A DNA stretch of 64,000 nucleotides from the NCBI RefSeq assembly GCF_000498495.1, contig NZ_AVCS01000024.1, forward strand, positions 1-64,000, written 5' to 3'. The notes beneath the pieces are model-generated. The model was not told the DNA's origin. It made no database searches and saw only the letters and a list, made by a program, of their open reading frames with translations. Made by a program: the position numbers and the translations under genes. Below are positions 27,493-35,785 of the stretch, one piece after another. How positions within the stretch are numbered: the stretch's first letter is position 1; every line of letters begins with the position of its first letter. The DNA comes from Flavobacterium enshiense DK69. GTDB lineage: Bacteria; Bacteroidota; Bacteroidia; Flavobacteriales; Flavobacteriaceae.

Positions 27493-27577
27493 ATTTAATT
27501 ACGAATTATGAATTCCAAATTACGCATGGCAAAATTACAACTATTATAGCTGATAATTCGTAATTTGAAATTCGTAA
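27490..27577. repeat. AT-rich inverted repeat between DAHP synthase and rsgA genes
   Basis: Imperfect arms of about 21-28 nt related to AATTACGAATTTCAAATTACG lie immediately after the DAHP synthase stop and immediately before the rsgA start. They are inverted relative to each other around a unique centre of about 30 bp. The unit AATTACGAATT also repeats within each arm. It might form a hairpin in the transcript; a U-tract is absent, so it is not a standard terminator. Confidence 0.6.
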
Positions 27578-28657
27578 TTATCTCATCACTTTCTCTTGGT
27601 GCGAAATACTTTCCTGATGGATTGCCTTGAACAGTTTCAGCACAAACTCTTCGCTCAGTCCTTTTTCTTCCCCTTCCAAAACCATTTTGCCTAAAATTTC
27701 ATGCCAACGGCTGCTTTGTAAAATCGCCACATTTTTCTCTTTTTTCAGCGTACCGATTTTCTCTGCGATTTTCATTCGCTTGCCTAAAATTTCCAACAGC
27801 TTCGCATCCAAATCGTCAATTTGAGTACGTAATTTATTCATTCGATTATTGAAATCATCCGCTTCATCTGTTTCCTTTCTCACGCGCAAATCCTTAAAAA
27901 TCTGCTTCAAAGTATCCGGAGTAACCTGCTGTGCGGCATCGCTCCACGCATGATCCGGATCGATATGAGTTTCAATAATCAGTCCGTCAAAATTCAAATC
28001 CAACGCCTGTTGAGAAATCTCCTGAATCATATCTCGTTTTCCGGCAATATGAGAAGGGTCACAAATGATCGGTATGTCCGGGAAACGATTCTGCAAATCG
28101 ATAGCAATCTGCCATTCGGGATTATTCCTGTATTTTGATTTTTCGTAGGTTGAAAATCCTCTGTGAATTACCCCCAATTTCTTTATTCCGGCATTGTACA
28201 GACGTTCCAATCCACCCAACCATAACGACAGATCAGGATTTACCGGATTTTTCAACAGCACAATTTTGTCAGTATCTTTCAAAGCATCTGCTATTTCCTG
28301 AATCGCAAACGGGTTCACGGCTGTTCGCGCGCCAATCCACAATACATCGATATCATGTTCCAACGCCATTTTAACGTGAGACACATTAGCTACCTCGACC
28401 GCCATTAAAAGCCCTGTTTCTGCCTTGGCTTTCTGTAGCCATTTCAACCCTGTTTCACCAATACCTTCAAACCCTCCCGGACGTGTTCTAGGTTTCCAGA
28501 TTCCGGCACGGAAGATACTTACGTCTGAATTTTTTAATTCGTTTGCAATGGCCAAAACCTGATCTTCGGTTTCAGCGCTGCACGGACCTGCTATTACCAA
28601 CGGATGTGACAATTTGAAATCATCCAGCCAGGCGCGCATATTTTTATTATTTTCCAT
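27578..28657 (-). CDS. Bifunctional DAHP synthase / chorismate mutase type II
   Basis: Protein of 359 residues. Residues about 1-260 form a DAHP-synthase/KDO8P-synthase TIM barrel (VIAGPCSAETEDQV, IFRAGIWKPRTRPGGFEG, VLWIGARTAVNPFAIQE, IICDPSHIAGKRDMI). Residues about 270-359 are an AroQ chorismate mutase (LRTQIDDLDAKLLEILGKRMKIAEKIGTLK). The fusion makes the first intermediate of the shikimate pathway and channels chorismate to prephenate. It overlaps the end of tyrA by 11 bp. Feedback through the mutase domain is a known mode in such fusions; here it is an inference. Confidence 0.93.
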   Translation of the reverse strand: MENNKNMRAWLDDFKLSHPLVIAGPCSAETEDQVLAIANELKNSDVSIFRAGIWKPRTRPGGFEGIGETGLKWLQKAKAETGLLMAVEVANVSHVKMALEHDIDVLWIGARTAVNPFAIQEIADALKDTDKIVLLKNPVNPDLSLWLGGLERLYNAGIKKLGVIHRGFSTYEKSKYRNNPEWQIAIDLQNRFPDIPIICDPSHIAGKRDMIQEISQQALDLNFDGLIIETHIDPDHAWSDAAQQVTPDTLKQIFKDLRVRKETDEADDFNNRMNKLRTQIDDLDAKLLEILGKRMKIAEKIGTLKKEKNVAILQSSRWHEILGKMVLEGEEKGLSEEFVLKLFKAIHQESISHQEKVMR

Positions 28658-29540
28658 TACTTCTTTCTTTTTTAAGGTTTATACCTTCTAATATTTCTTT
28701 TATTCTGTTGGTTTGCTCCATCTCCGCATATATTGCCTCAAAATCATCGTTTTCCAGCAATTCCTTAAACCGATTCAAATTATCGATATACTCGGATAAT
28801 GGCTTTAACAACTCTTCCTTGTTTTGTTTGAAAATAGGCGTCCACATCGAAGGTGAACTTTTCGCCAAACGAACCGTACTCTCAAAACCACTTCCTGCCA
28901 TGTCAAAAATATCTCGTTCGTTTTTCTCTTTTTCAATCACGGTTTTCCCCAACATAAAAGAACTAATATGCGACAAATGCGAGACATATGCAATATGTTT
29001 GTCATGAGATTTCGGATCCATATAACGAATGTGCATCCCGATGTCATTAAAAAACCGCAACGCTTTTTGCTGCAGACTGGAAGCTGTTTTTTCCACTTCG
29101 CAAATAATGTTTGTTTTTCCTATAAACAAACCTCTTTGTGCCGCCGAAGGTCCAGAAAATTCAGTTCCCGCGATTGGATGTGCCGCCATGAAATTTCGTC
29201 GTTTCGGATGATTTTCAACCGATTTGCAAATTTGTTCTTTCGTTGAACCTACATCTAAAACTATCGCTTCGTCTTTGATTCCGTTTAAAATCTGCGGCAA
29301 AACTTCCGTCATTTTATCGACAGGGATGGCTAAAATCACCCAATCGGCTTGAGACAAATCTTCAAAAGCCGCTTTCTCGTCTATTAGCCCCAATTCTAAA
29401 GCTTTTTCCAGATGTAGGTCATTTGTGTCGATACCAAAAATTGTGGCCCGACTGTTTATTGCCTTCAAATCCAAAGCCAGAGAACCACCTATCAATCCCA
29501 AACCGATAACAAATACGTTTATCTTCTCATTACTTTCCAT
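28647..29540 (-). CDS. tyrA: Prephenate dehydrogenase
   Basis: NAD-dependent enzyme of 297 residues that makes 4-hydroxyphenylpyruvate for tyrosine. The N-terminal Rossmann fold has GLGLIGGSLALDLK (about 13-26). The catalytic region has MAAHPIAGTEFSG (about 117-129) and KHIAYVSHLSHISSFML. There is no ACT domain, so the protein itself shows no obvious tyrosine-feedback site. It starts one base from the aminotransferase stop and overlaps the DAHP synthase start, consistent with one operon. Confidence 0.93.
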   Translation of the reverse strand: MESNEKINVFVIGLGLIGGSLALDLKAINSRATIFGIDTNDLHLEKALELGLIDEKAAFEDLSQADWVILAIPVDKMTEVLPQILNGIKDEAIVLDVGSTKEQICKSVENHPKRRNFMAAHPIAGTEFSGPSAAQRGLFIGKTNIICEVEKTASSLQQKALRFFNDIGMHIRYMDPKSHDKHIAYVSHLSHISSFMLGKTVIEKEKNERDIFDMAGSGFESTVRLAKSSPSMWTPIFKQNKEELLKPLSEYIDNLNRFKELLENDDFEAIYAEMEQTNRIKEILEGINLKKERSNGK

Positions 29541-30685
29541 CAGAATCGTTTTAATGCTTCTTTAATTAATGTTTCATCCACACACAATGAAAATCGGATG
29601 TATCCTTCTCCATTACTGCCAAAAATAGTTCCCGGAGCGAGAAACAGATTTTTATCATACAGCAGTTCATCCACATACTCGTTAGCCGAAGCAACCCCTT
29701 CCGGCAACTTGGCCCAAACAAACATACCTACCGCTTTTTCATCAAAGGAACATCCTAATCGTTTCGCCAGTTCAAAAACCAAGAGCCTTCTTTTACTATA
29801 AATATCGTTCTGATCCTTAAACCAATCGGCTCCCAATTGCAAAGCTTCGACCGCACCTTTCTGAATACCGTAGAACATTCCGCTGTCCATATTGCTTTTC
29901 ACTTTCAATACGGCTTCAATCAGTTTTGAATCGCCCAATACCATCCCTACACGCCAACCGGAAAGATTAAACGTTTTGCTCAATGAATTCAGCTCCAACG
30001 CCACTTCTTTGGCTCCCTCTACCTGTAAAATAGAAATGGGATTATCGTTCAGGACAAAACTATAAGGGTTATCATTAACCAATACAATAGCATGCTTTTT
30101 GGCAAAAGCCACCAACTTCTCAAATAACTGCAAGCTTCCGGAAGCACCTGTTGGCATATTAGGGTAATTCACCCACATGATTTTCACATTGGACAAATCC
30201 TGTTTTTCCAGTGCCTCAAAATCAGGTTCCCAATTGTTTTCAGCTTTCAGATCGTAAAAAACCGATTGAGCTCCTACTAATTCCGTCACGGAAGCATACG
30301 TTGGATAACCCGGATTAGGAATCAAAACCGCATCGCCTTCATTCAGAAAAGCCAATGAAATATGCATGATCCCTTCTTTAGAACCCATCAGCGGCAATAT
30401 TTCCGAATTGAAATCGACAGTAACATTAAAATTTTTGGCGTAAAAATCGGCCATCGCTTTTCGTAGTTCCGGCAATCCCTGATAGCTTTGATACTGGTGC
30501 GCTTTAGAATCACCCATCGATTTTTGAATCGCTTCGATGACTCTTGGTGCCGGTCTCAAATCAGGGCTTCCGATTCCCATATTGAGAATAGGTTTGCCTT
30601 CCGAAAGTAACTTTCCTACTTCACGCAGTTTTTGCGAAAAGTAGTACTCCTGTACTTGTTCCAATCGTTTTGCTGCTACTATCAT
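29540..30685 (-). CDS. Class I/II PLP aminotransferase, aromatic amino acid operon
   Basis: Fold-type I aminotransferase of 381 residues. NMGIGSPDLRPAPRVIEAI (about 35-53), MWVNYPNMPTGASG (about 170-183), NDNPYSFVL and SLSKTFNLSGWRVGMVLG with the PLP lysine (about 235-252) are visible. Position between pheA and tyrA points to transamination of prephenate, phenylpyruvate or 4-hydroxyphenylpyruvate. Similar proteins are also annotated as aspartate or LL-diaminopimelate aminotransferases, so the substrate is inferred from context. It overlaps the pheA stop by 4 bp. Confidence 0.85.
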   Translation of the reverse strand: MIVAAKRLEQVQEYYFSQKLREVGKLLSEGKPILNMGIGSPDLRPAPRVIEAIQKSMGDSKAHQYQSYQGLPELRKAMADFYAKNFNVTVDFNSEILPLMGSKEGIMHISLAFLNEGDAVLIPNPGYPTYASVTELVGAQSVFYDLKAENNWEPDFEALEKQDLSNVKIMWVNYPNMPTGASGSLQLFEKLVAFAKKHAIVLVNDNPYSFVLNDNPISILQVEGAKEVALELNSLSKTFNLSGWRVGMVLGDSKLIEAVLKVKSNMDSGMFYGIQKGAVEALQLGADWFKDQNDIYSKRRLLVFELAKRLGCSFDEKAVGMFVWAKLPEGVASANEYVDELLYDKNLFLAPGTIFGSNGEGYIRFSLCVDETLIKEALKRF

Positions 30686-31509
30686 ATTCTTGCGTTTTTA
30701 TATTCTCCCAAAACTTTAAAATGTGTTGTCATTAATTCCAATATCTTTTTTGCCTCTTCATAATGCTCATACTTTTCAAAAACCACATCCACGAAAAACG
30801 AATATTGGAACGGGGTTTCAATTACAGGCATCGACTGGATTTTGGTTAGGTTCAGCTTACAGTTATTCATCACATTTAACACAGTGGATAAATTTCCAGC
30901 CTTATCCTCTAACTCAAATTTTATGGACGCTTTATTTATTTCCTCTTTAGAAAGTTCATCTTTGCTGGTTTTCACAATTGCAAATCGGGTTTTGTTAGGT
31001 TTTACCGTGTGAATTCCCGAAGCGATTATTTCCAAATCATACATTTTTGCCGCTATCGGACCTGCGACCGCGCCAATCCCCAATAGATTCCCTTCTTTAA
31101 TACGCTTGGCCGTTTCTGCAGTGTCTACACTTTCCACTAATCTGATGTGCGGATACTTTTTAAAGAAAACAGCGCATTGCAATAAGGCAATCGGATGTGA
31201 ATGAACTTCTTTTATATCCTCAATTTTCTGCCCTTTAATAGCCATCAGATTCATGTGGATATCGAGATAATGTTCACCAACAATATGCAGATCGTTATTG
31301 TCAATCAGGGCATAATTCGGAATTATCGAACCGGCAATAGAATTCTCCAGCGCCATGACACCCTGCTGTGCTTTGTTTTCTATCAAACTGGTTACCAAGC
31401 TCTCAAACGACATGCACTCATCGAGAAAAGTATCTTCGTTAAAAAATTCTTTCGCTACCTGATGATGAAATGAGCCTCTGATTCCCTGAATTGCAATTCG
31501 TTTTTCCAT
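30682..31509 (-). CDS. pheA: Prephenate dehydratase
   Basis: Enzyme of 275 residues that makes phenylpyruvate for phenylalanine. I start it at MEKRIAIQGIRGSFHHQ (31509); codons upstream run into the terminator hairpin. The catalytic domain includes MALENSIAGSI, VHSHPIALLQC and NKTRFAIV (the conserved TRF). A C-terminal ACT domain (about 195-275: ELEDKAGNLSTVLNVMNNCKLNLTKIQSMP) should bind phenylalanine for feedback inhibition. No chorismate mutase is fused; that activity is on the DAHP synthase. It is first in the operon, 17 bp after an attenuator-type terminator. Confidence 0.94.
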   Translation of the reverse strand: MEKRIAIQGIRGSFHHQVAKEFFNEDTFLDECMSFESLVTSLIENKAQQGVMALENSIAGSIIPNYALIDNNDLHIVGEHYLDIHMNLMAIKGQKIEDIKEVHSHPIALLQCAVFFKKYPHIRLVESVDTAETAKRIKEGNLLGIGAVAGPIAAKMYDLEIIASGIHTVKPNKTRFAIVKTSKDELSKEEINKASIKFELEDKAGNLSTVLNVMNNCKLNLTKIQSMPVIETPFQYSFFVDVVFEKYEHYEEAKKILELMTTHFKVLGEYKNARI

Positions 31510-31526
31510 GATTTTGTCCAAAAAAA

Positions 31527-31549
31527 AATCCCGATGAAGCATCGGGATT
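31527..31549 (-). terminator. Attenuator terminator of the pheA operon
   Basis: The minus strand has a perfect 10-bp stem AATCCCGATG/CATCGGGATT, loop AAG on the plus strand (CTT on the transcript), and a run of eight Us right after it. It lies 17 bp before pheA, with no minus-strand gene upstream that it could terminate, so it is a leader terminator. Its 5' arm overlaps ACAATCCC, the complement of GGGATTGT in the leader ORF (31595-31602). Confidence 0.88.
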
Positions 31550-31579
31550 GTATTATGATAATTGTATTTACTTTTTCAG

Positions 31580-31663
31580 TTAAATAACCATACGACAATC
31601 CCTTTCCATTTTCCAATAGAAATAAAAGAAATTGTTGCTAAAAAATGTGTTATTTAAGTTCAT
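31580..31663 (-). CDS. Phe/Tyr/Trp-rich leader peptide of the pheA operon
   Basis: Leader ORF of 27 codons, ATG at 31663, TAA at 31580. Residues 7-8 are FF and residues 12-17 are FFYFYW, so 8 of 27 residues are aromatic, six of them consecutive. Codons 21-24 contain GGGATTGT, complementary over 8 nt to ACAATCCC at 31551-31544. A ribosome stalled on the aromatic codons would leave this segment free to pair with the terminator 5' arm, allowing read-through. A ribosome reaching the stop would cover it and let the terminator form. This is the classic logic of amino-acid attenuation. The peptide itself probably has no function of its own. Confidence 0.85.
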   Translation of the reverse strand: MNLNNTFFSNNFFYFYWKMERDCRMVI

Positions 31664-31689
31664 TGCTTTTTTTGAGCGATTTTGAATTA

Positions 31690-31697
31690 CAAACTTA
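31690..31697 (-). promoter_or_regulatory. -7 element of the pheA operon leader
   Basis: The minus strand reads TAAGTTTG, an exact TAnnTTTG match 26 bp upstream of the leader ATG. It predicts a 5' UTR of about 20 nt before the leader peptide. A -33 TTTG is not evident. Confidence 0.5.
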
Positions 31698-31795
31698 GTA
31701 AAAATTTGTTTTGAATCTATATTTTTTGAAAATTTTAAGTTTTTTGCAAATCGTATACCTGCTTTTCTTCTTATTTTTGCTCCAAATCACGAGTT

Positions 31796-32698
31796 ATGTC
31801 TATTGAAGTTCAGAATATTTCCAAGAATTACGGCGAACAAAAAGCGCTGGATAACGTTTCATTTTCGGTAAAAAAAGGTGAAATCGTTGGTTTTTTAGGT
31901 CCGAATGGTGCCGGAAAATCGACATTAATGAAAATTCTGACTACCTATCTTACTTCAGATGGAGGCAATGCTGCTGTTAACGGACATAACGTAGCTGTTG
32001 CTCCCAAAGAAGTCCAAAAATCCGTTGGTTACTTACCGGAACACAATCCGCTGTACCTGGATTTGTATGTTCGCGAATACCTTGCTTTTAATGCCGATGT
32101 CTATAAAGTTGCCAAATCACGCATTGATGATGTGATTGCTTTAACCGGACTTACACCGGAAAGTCACAAGAAAATTGGTGAACTGTCCAAAGGATACCGT
32201 CAGCGTGTGGGATTGGCTACTGCCTTACTTCATAATCCTGATGTTTTGATTTTGGATGAGCCAACAACAGGATTAGATCCGAACCAATTAGTAGAAATCC
32301 GTGATTTGATCCGCAACATCGGAAAAGACAAAACCGTTTTTCTTTCAACGCACATCATGCAGGAAGTGGAAGCCATCTGTGACCGCGTGATCATTATCAA
32401 TAACGGAAAAATTGTTACCGACAAAAAGTTGGACAACTTAGTTTCGGATGTTACTGAACAGATTATTGAAGTGGAATTCGACAAAGAAATCTCATCTGAG
32501 TTACTGGCTACGATTCCGAATCTAAAATCTTCCAAGAACATTCAGGGCACAACGTGGGAGCTTACTTTTGAAACCAATGATGATATGCGCCCTAAAGTCT
32601 TCGATTTTGCACACAACAATGGTTACCGTACATTACAGCTTACATTAAAAAGCAAAAACCTGGAGCAGATATTCCGCGAAAAAACAAAGAAAAAATAA
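31796..32698 (+). CDS. gldA: Gliding-motility ABC transporter ATP-binding protein GldA
   Basis: ATPase subunit of 300 residues. Walker A GPNGAGKST (about 37-45), signature LSKGYRQRVGLA, Walker B VLILDEPTTGLDP, and the H-loop STHIMQEVE are intact. The sequence around YLPEHNPLYLDLYVREYLAFNADVY and the C-terminal extension ending LEQIFREKTKKK match flavobacterial GldA. GldA acts with GldF and GldG at the inner membrane; those genes are not in the window. It is a single-gene plus-strand unit divergent from the pheA leader. Confidence 0.9.
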   Translation: MSIEVQNISKNYGEQKALDNVSFSVKKGEIVGFLGPNGAGKSTLMKILTTYLTSDGGNAAVNGHNVAVAPKEVQKSVGYLPEHNPLYLDLYVREYLAFNADVYKVAKSRIDDVIALTGLTPESHKKIGELSKGYRQRVGLATALLHNPDVLILDEPTTGLDPNQLVEIRDLIRNIGKDKTVFLSTHIMQEVEAICDRVIIINNGKIVTDKKLDNLVSDVTEQIIEVEFDKEISSELLATIPNLKSSKNIQGTTWELTFETNDDMRPKVFDFAHNNGYRTLQLTLKSKNLEQIFREKTKKK

Positions 32699-32788
32699 TT
32701 TATTAAACGGAAAATTGGTGTACGCATTTTGGATTTTAATTTTGAAAACAATCTGCTAAAAAATCAACTTAATTGCGTCAATTTTATT

Positions 32789-33529
32789 TTATTGGTAGAC
32801 AATATGCCCGGTATAATGCTGAACAACATTTACCACCGAAGGCCTGCTCAACAAGATAATATTTCCGTTACTATAGATGTCTCCCTCAATTTTATTGGCG
32901 GGTTTTAAAATCATGTCATTCGAACTGCGCTGGAAAACATACACGTCCTGAACCGCTAAATCAGCTCCTTCAAAACGGGAAACGCCGGAATAAAATACCA
33001 CATTAAGTGAATTCGTTGTGCCTTTGATCCTGAAAATCGTCGTATTGTTATTTTCAACAACCAGATTCTGGCAATTCACATTCAGATCAAAAATATTGGA
33101 AGCGGTTTCCCCGAACAAACCCTGTTGCAGGTTGAGATACGGAAAATTCAAAACGCCTTCCGACTCCACACTATATTGCGACGATGAGTAAATTTTGGTA
33201 ATATCAGGTGCGGTCACGGTAACTCGTGCAGGAATCGTTGTTCCTAAATCGCATTCCAGTTTGTTTTTCACATATAAAATTCCGTTTGTTACTTTGGTGG
33301 TAACTTCTGCAATTATATTTTCTCCGGTTTCAATTTTCACCTCAGCAACATCTCCTTGCTTTACCACCAGATTGATTCCTCCCGCAATATTAATCTCATG
33401 GAACGCTTCAACGTCATCAAAACGCGAAATGGTCTTGCCCGGCTCCCTGTAACATCCTGGAACAACCTCGGAACTACAAGAAATCAGCAGAAAAACAACC
33501 GCTAGAAATGATACTATTTTCATCCTCAT
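32789..33529 (-). CDS. DUF2807 (GIN domain) lipoprotein
   Basis: Protein of 246 residues with lipobox FLLISC (about Cys18). The mature part is a beta-helix-like domain: HEINIAGGINLVVKQGDVAEVKIETGENII, then repeated short strands through VVENNNTTIFRIKGTTNSLNVVFYSGVSRFEGADL, typical of the DUF2807 auto-transporter-adhesin-head family in Bacteroidota. The function is unknown and localisation is outer membrane or periplasm. It overlaps the PagL-like gene by 4 bp (ATGA), so the two are coupled. Confidence 0.8.
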   Translation of the reverse strand: MRMKIVSFLAVVFLLISCSSEVVPGCYREPGKTISRFDDVEAFHEINIAGGINLVVKQGDVAEVKIETGENIIAEVTTKVTNGILYVKNKLECDLGTTIPARVTVTAPDITKIYSSSQYSVESEGVLNFPYLNLQQGLFGETASNIFDLNVNCQNLVVENNNTTIFRIKGTTNSLNVVFYSGVSRFEGADLAVQDVYVFQRSSNDMILKPANKIEGDIYSNGNIILLSRPSVVNVVQHYTGHIVYQ

Positions 33530-34617
33530 AATCTGATTCCTAAATTAAACTCCATTGCTTCCGCTCTTGAAATATGAGTTTTCAAACTCACCCCTGCCGA
33601 AACATTTTTGGTAATATAATATTTCATCCCTAAGCGTTGATACAACGGTCCGAATTTATCAGAAGGATCATATATATAGTATCCGAATTGGGTATCAATT
33701 GCTAATTTATTAATAAATAGTTCATGACCAACAAAAACACCTATTCTTCGGTAATCAGCATCCCCGTTATAATTGCTTTCAAAATAAGCGATCGATTGAT
33801 AACGGATAAATTCTTCTAAATACAGCATCCAGAAAAAATCAGCTCCCGCCTGAATGGCACTTTTATGATTGATTCGTTTATCTGCATATAAAGAAGCCAC
33901 ATAAAAAGGATATTGGCCACTGTCTACAACATCACTTTCGTTAACGCCACTCCTGAAAACAGCGTTATAGCGAATCGGTTCCGTAAATTTCTCTTTCGGA
34001 TGCTTTATATAAGCGATTGAATCTTTTGTAGGAATGGTGTAGTTCAATCCAACATTGAAAGCTATTGTATTTGTACTCGTGTTAGGCGCTTCAATATTTG
34101 CATTGGAATGATGCACAAAATTTACGCCCGTTTGAAAACCCAAACCTCTCCAAATATCAGGCTTGTGATAATTCAACATAAAGTAAGTTGAAGGCATATA
34201 CCTGGCACCATACGCGAGATTTCGATAATTGGTTTCCCGGTCATACGGATTGGTGCAATACGCTACCCCCTGACCGACCCTAAATTGCAGGTTCCTCTTG
34301 AAAAAGTAAAAATTGAAATGAGCATACAAACCGTATAAATCACCCAATTCGGAATTTTTATTATCCTGATACTGAAATGAAAGTCCATAATCCGGATAAT
34401 TGTACCAGGCTTCCCATTTTTGCGACCCGAAGGTTTTTCGGTTAAAACTGATAACGGTTCCATCCGGATGCCCTTTTATCAAATGAAGGATATTGGTGTC
34501 ATGCGGCAAAATACTTCCGTAAAAGTAATTCGCCTCAACAGTATATTGTTTCATTTCTTTTTCCTGTGCAAAAAGGGGAATCGAAAGAAAAAATAAAATA
34601 TAGGTTAGTAATCGCAT
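33526..34617 (-). CDS. Acyloxyacyl hydrolase / PagL-like outer-membrane protein
   Basis: Beta-barrel protein of 363 residues with signal peptide MRLLTYILFFLSIPLFAQ. The region QGVAYCTNPYDRETNYRNLAYGARYMPSTYFMLNYHK...VNFVHHSNANIEAPNTSTNTI contains the HHSNAN catalytic His-Ser motif of PagL lipid A 3-O-deacylases. It is longer than Salmonella PagL and matches the acyloxyacyl hydrolase type seen in Bacteroidota. The likely role is deacylation of lipid A in the outer membrane. It is the first gene of a two-gene unit with the DUF2807 lipoprotein. Confidence 0.8.
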   Translation of the reverse strand: MRLLTYILFFLSIPLFAQEKEMKQYTVEANYFYGSILPHDTNILHLIKGHPDGTVISFNRKTFGSQKWEAWYNYPDYGLSFQYQDNKNSELGDLYGLYAHFNFYFFKRNLQFRVGQGVAYCTNPYDRETNYRNLAYGARYMPSTYFMLNYHKPDIWRGLGFQTGVNFVHHSNANIEAPNTSTNTIAFNVGLNYTIPTKDSIAYIKHPKEKFTEPIRYNAVFRSGVNESDVVDSGQYPFYVASLYADKRINHKSAIQAGADFFWMLYLEEFIRYQSIAYFESNYNGDADYRRIGVFVGHELFINKLAIDTQFGYYIYDPSDKFGPLYQRLGMKYYITKNVSAGVSLKTHISRAEAMEFNLGIRL

Positions 34618-34702
34618 TTCGGATTTTGAAAATCAGACAAATATAGCAGAATATTTAATTGAAGAGAATAAGGAGTTTTTTTTGGAAGCCTTTTTGTTTT
34701 CT

Positions 34703-34742
34703 TTGAATAAAAAAACCTGCAAGATTTAATAAATCCTGCAGG
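34703..34742 (-). terminator. Terminator of the metH-metF operon
   Basis: On the minus strand CCTGCAgGATTT/AAATCtTGCAGG with loop ATTA is followed by a U-run. It lies 39 bp past the metF stop. Confidence 0.85.
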
Positions 34743-34780
34743 CCGTACCTGTTTTTGTGTTGTATTTAGGTATGCTTATT

Positions 34781-35737
34781 TTAAAAAACTTCGCTGGCAA
34801 TCTGTCGGATATTGTCCGATTTACCCATCGAATAGTAATGCAGCACCGGAATCCCGGCTTTTGCCAACTCCTTACTCTGTGCTGTACACCACTCAATCCC
34901 GATTTGGGAAACAGCCTCATTATCTTTTGCTTTCACCACCTCCATAATCAAATCATCAGGTAAATCCACTTTAAAGCGATGCGGAATCAGATTCAGCTGT
35001 TTTTTGGTCGAAATCGGCTTCAGTCCCGGAATAATTGGAACCGTAATTCCTGCAGCACGGCATTTATCCACAAAATCAAAAAACTTTTGATTATCGAAGA
35101 ACATCTGTGTAATGATGTAATCTGCTCCGTTTTTGATTTTCTGTTTCAGGAAATAAATGTCGCTGTCCAGACTTGGGGCTTCCATGTGTTTTTCCGGATA
35201 ACCGGCCACACCAATACAGAAATCCGTTTTGTTGGTATTCTGTAAATCCGAATCCAAATAAATTCCGTTGTTCAGGTTGCTGATTTGGGTCACCAATTCC
35301 GAAGCATAAGTATTCCCCTCTTTTTCCGGTTTGAAATAAATTTCGCTTTTTACGGCATCACCACGCAAAGCAACAACATTGTCAATACCAAGGAAATCCA
35401 TATCAATCAGGAAGTTTTCGGTATCTTCCTTGGTAAAACCACCGCACAAAATATGCGGGATGGCATCGACCTGATACTTGTTCTGAATTGCTGAACAGAT
35501 TCCCACCGTTCCCGGACGTTTCTTCACAACTTTCTTTTCCAGTAAACCATTCGGAAGTTCCTTGTATTCGTATTCCTCACGATGATAAGTTACGTCAATA
35601 AAAGGCGGCTTAAACTCCATCAAAGGTTCAATATTATCAAAAATGCATTGAATGTTCTGTCCTTTCAACGGAGGAAGGATTTCGAAAGAAAACAAAGGCT
35701 TTCCGTTAGCTTTCTCTATATGTTGTGTTACTTTCAT
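34781..35737 (-). CDS. metF: Methylenetetrahydrofolate reductase
   Basis: Flavoenzyme of 318 residues that supplies 5-methyl-THF to methionine synthase. KPLFSFEILPPLKGQ at the start, PFIDVTYHREE, PHILCGGFTKEDTENFLIDM, NVVALRGD and ADYIITQMFFDNQKFFDFVDKCR are typical of the MetF barrel. Length is normal for bacterial MetF. It is last in the metH1-metH2-metF operon controlled by the SAM-I riboswitch at 39692-39828. AT-rich imperfect direct repeats (units of TATAACTCATAA) fill the 48-bp gap before it. Confidence 0.95.
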   Translation of the reverse strand: MKVTQHIEKANGKPLFSFEILPPLKGQNIQCIFDNIEPLMEFKPPFIDVTYHREEYEYKELPNGLLEKKVVKKRPGTVGICSAIQNKYQVDAIPHILCGGFTKEDTENFLIDMDFLGIDNVVALRGDAVKSEIYFKPEKEGNTYASELVTQISNLNNGIYLDSDLQNTNKTDFCIGVAGYPEKHMEAPSLDSDIYFLKQKIKNGADYIITQMFFDNQKFFDFVDKCRAAGITVPIIPGLKPISTKKQLNLIPHRFKVDLPDDLIMEVVKAKDNEAVSQIGIEWCTAQSKELAKAGIPVLHYYSMGKSDNIRQIASEVF

Positions 35738-35785
35738 TTCTGGTTATGAGTTATAAATTATGAGTTATGATTGTTTCCGAAATCC

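Noticed and set aside
27490..27577. Inverted AT-rich repeat as ends of a mobile element
   Set aside because: The arms enclose only about 30 bp with no gene and no target-site duplication. It looks like expanded spacer repeats.
34726..34963. Short ORFs on either strand at the 3' end of metF
   Set aside because: They overlap metF and its terminator in other frames and have no start context or family features.
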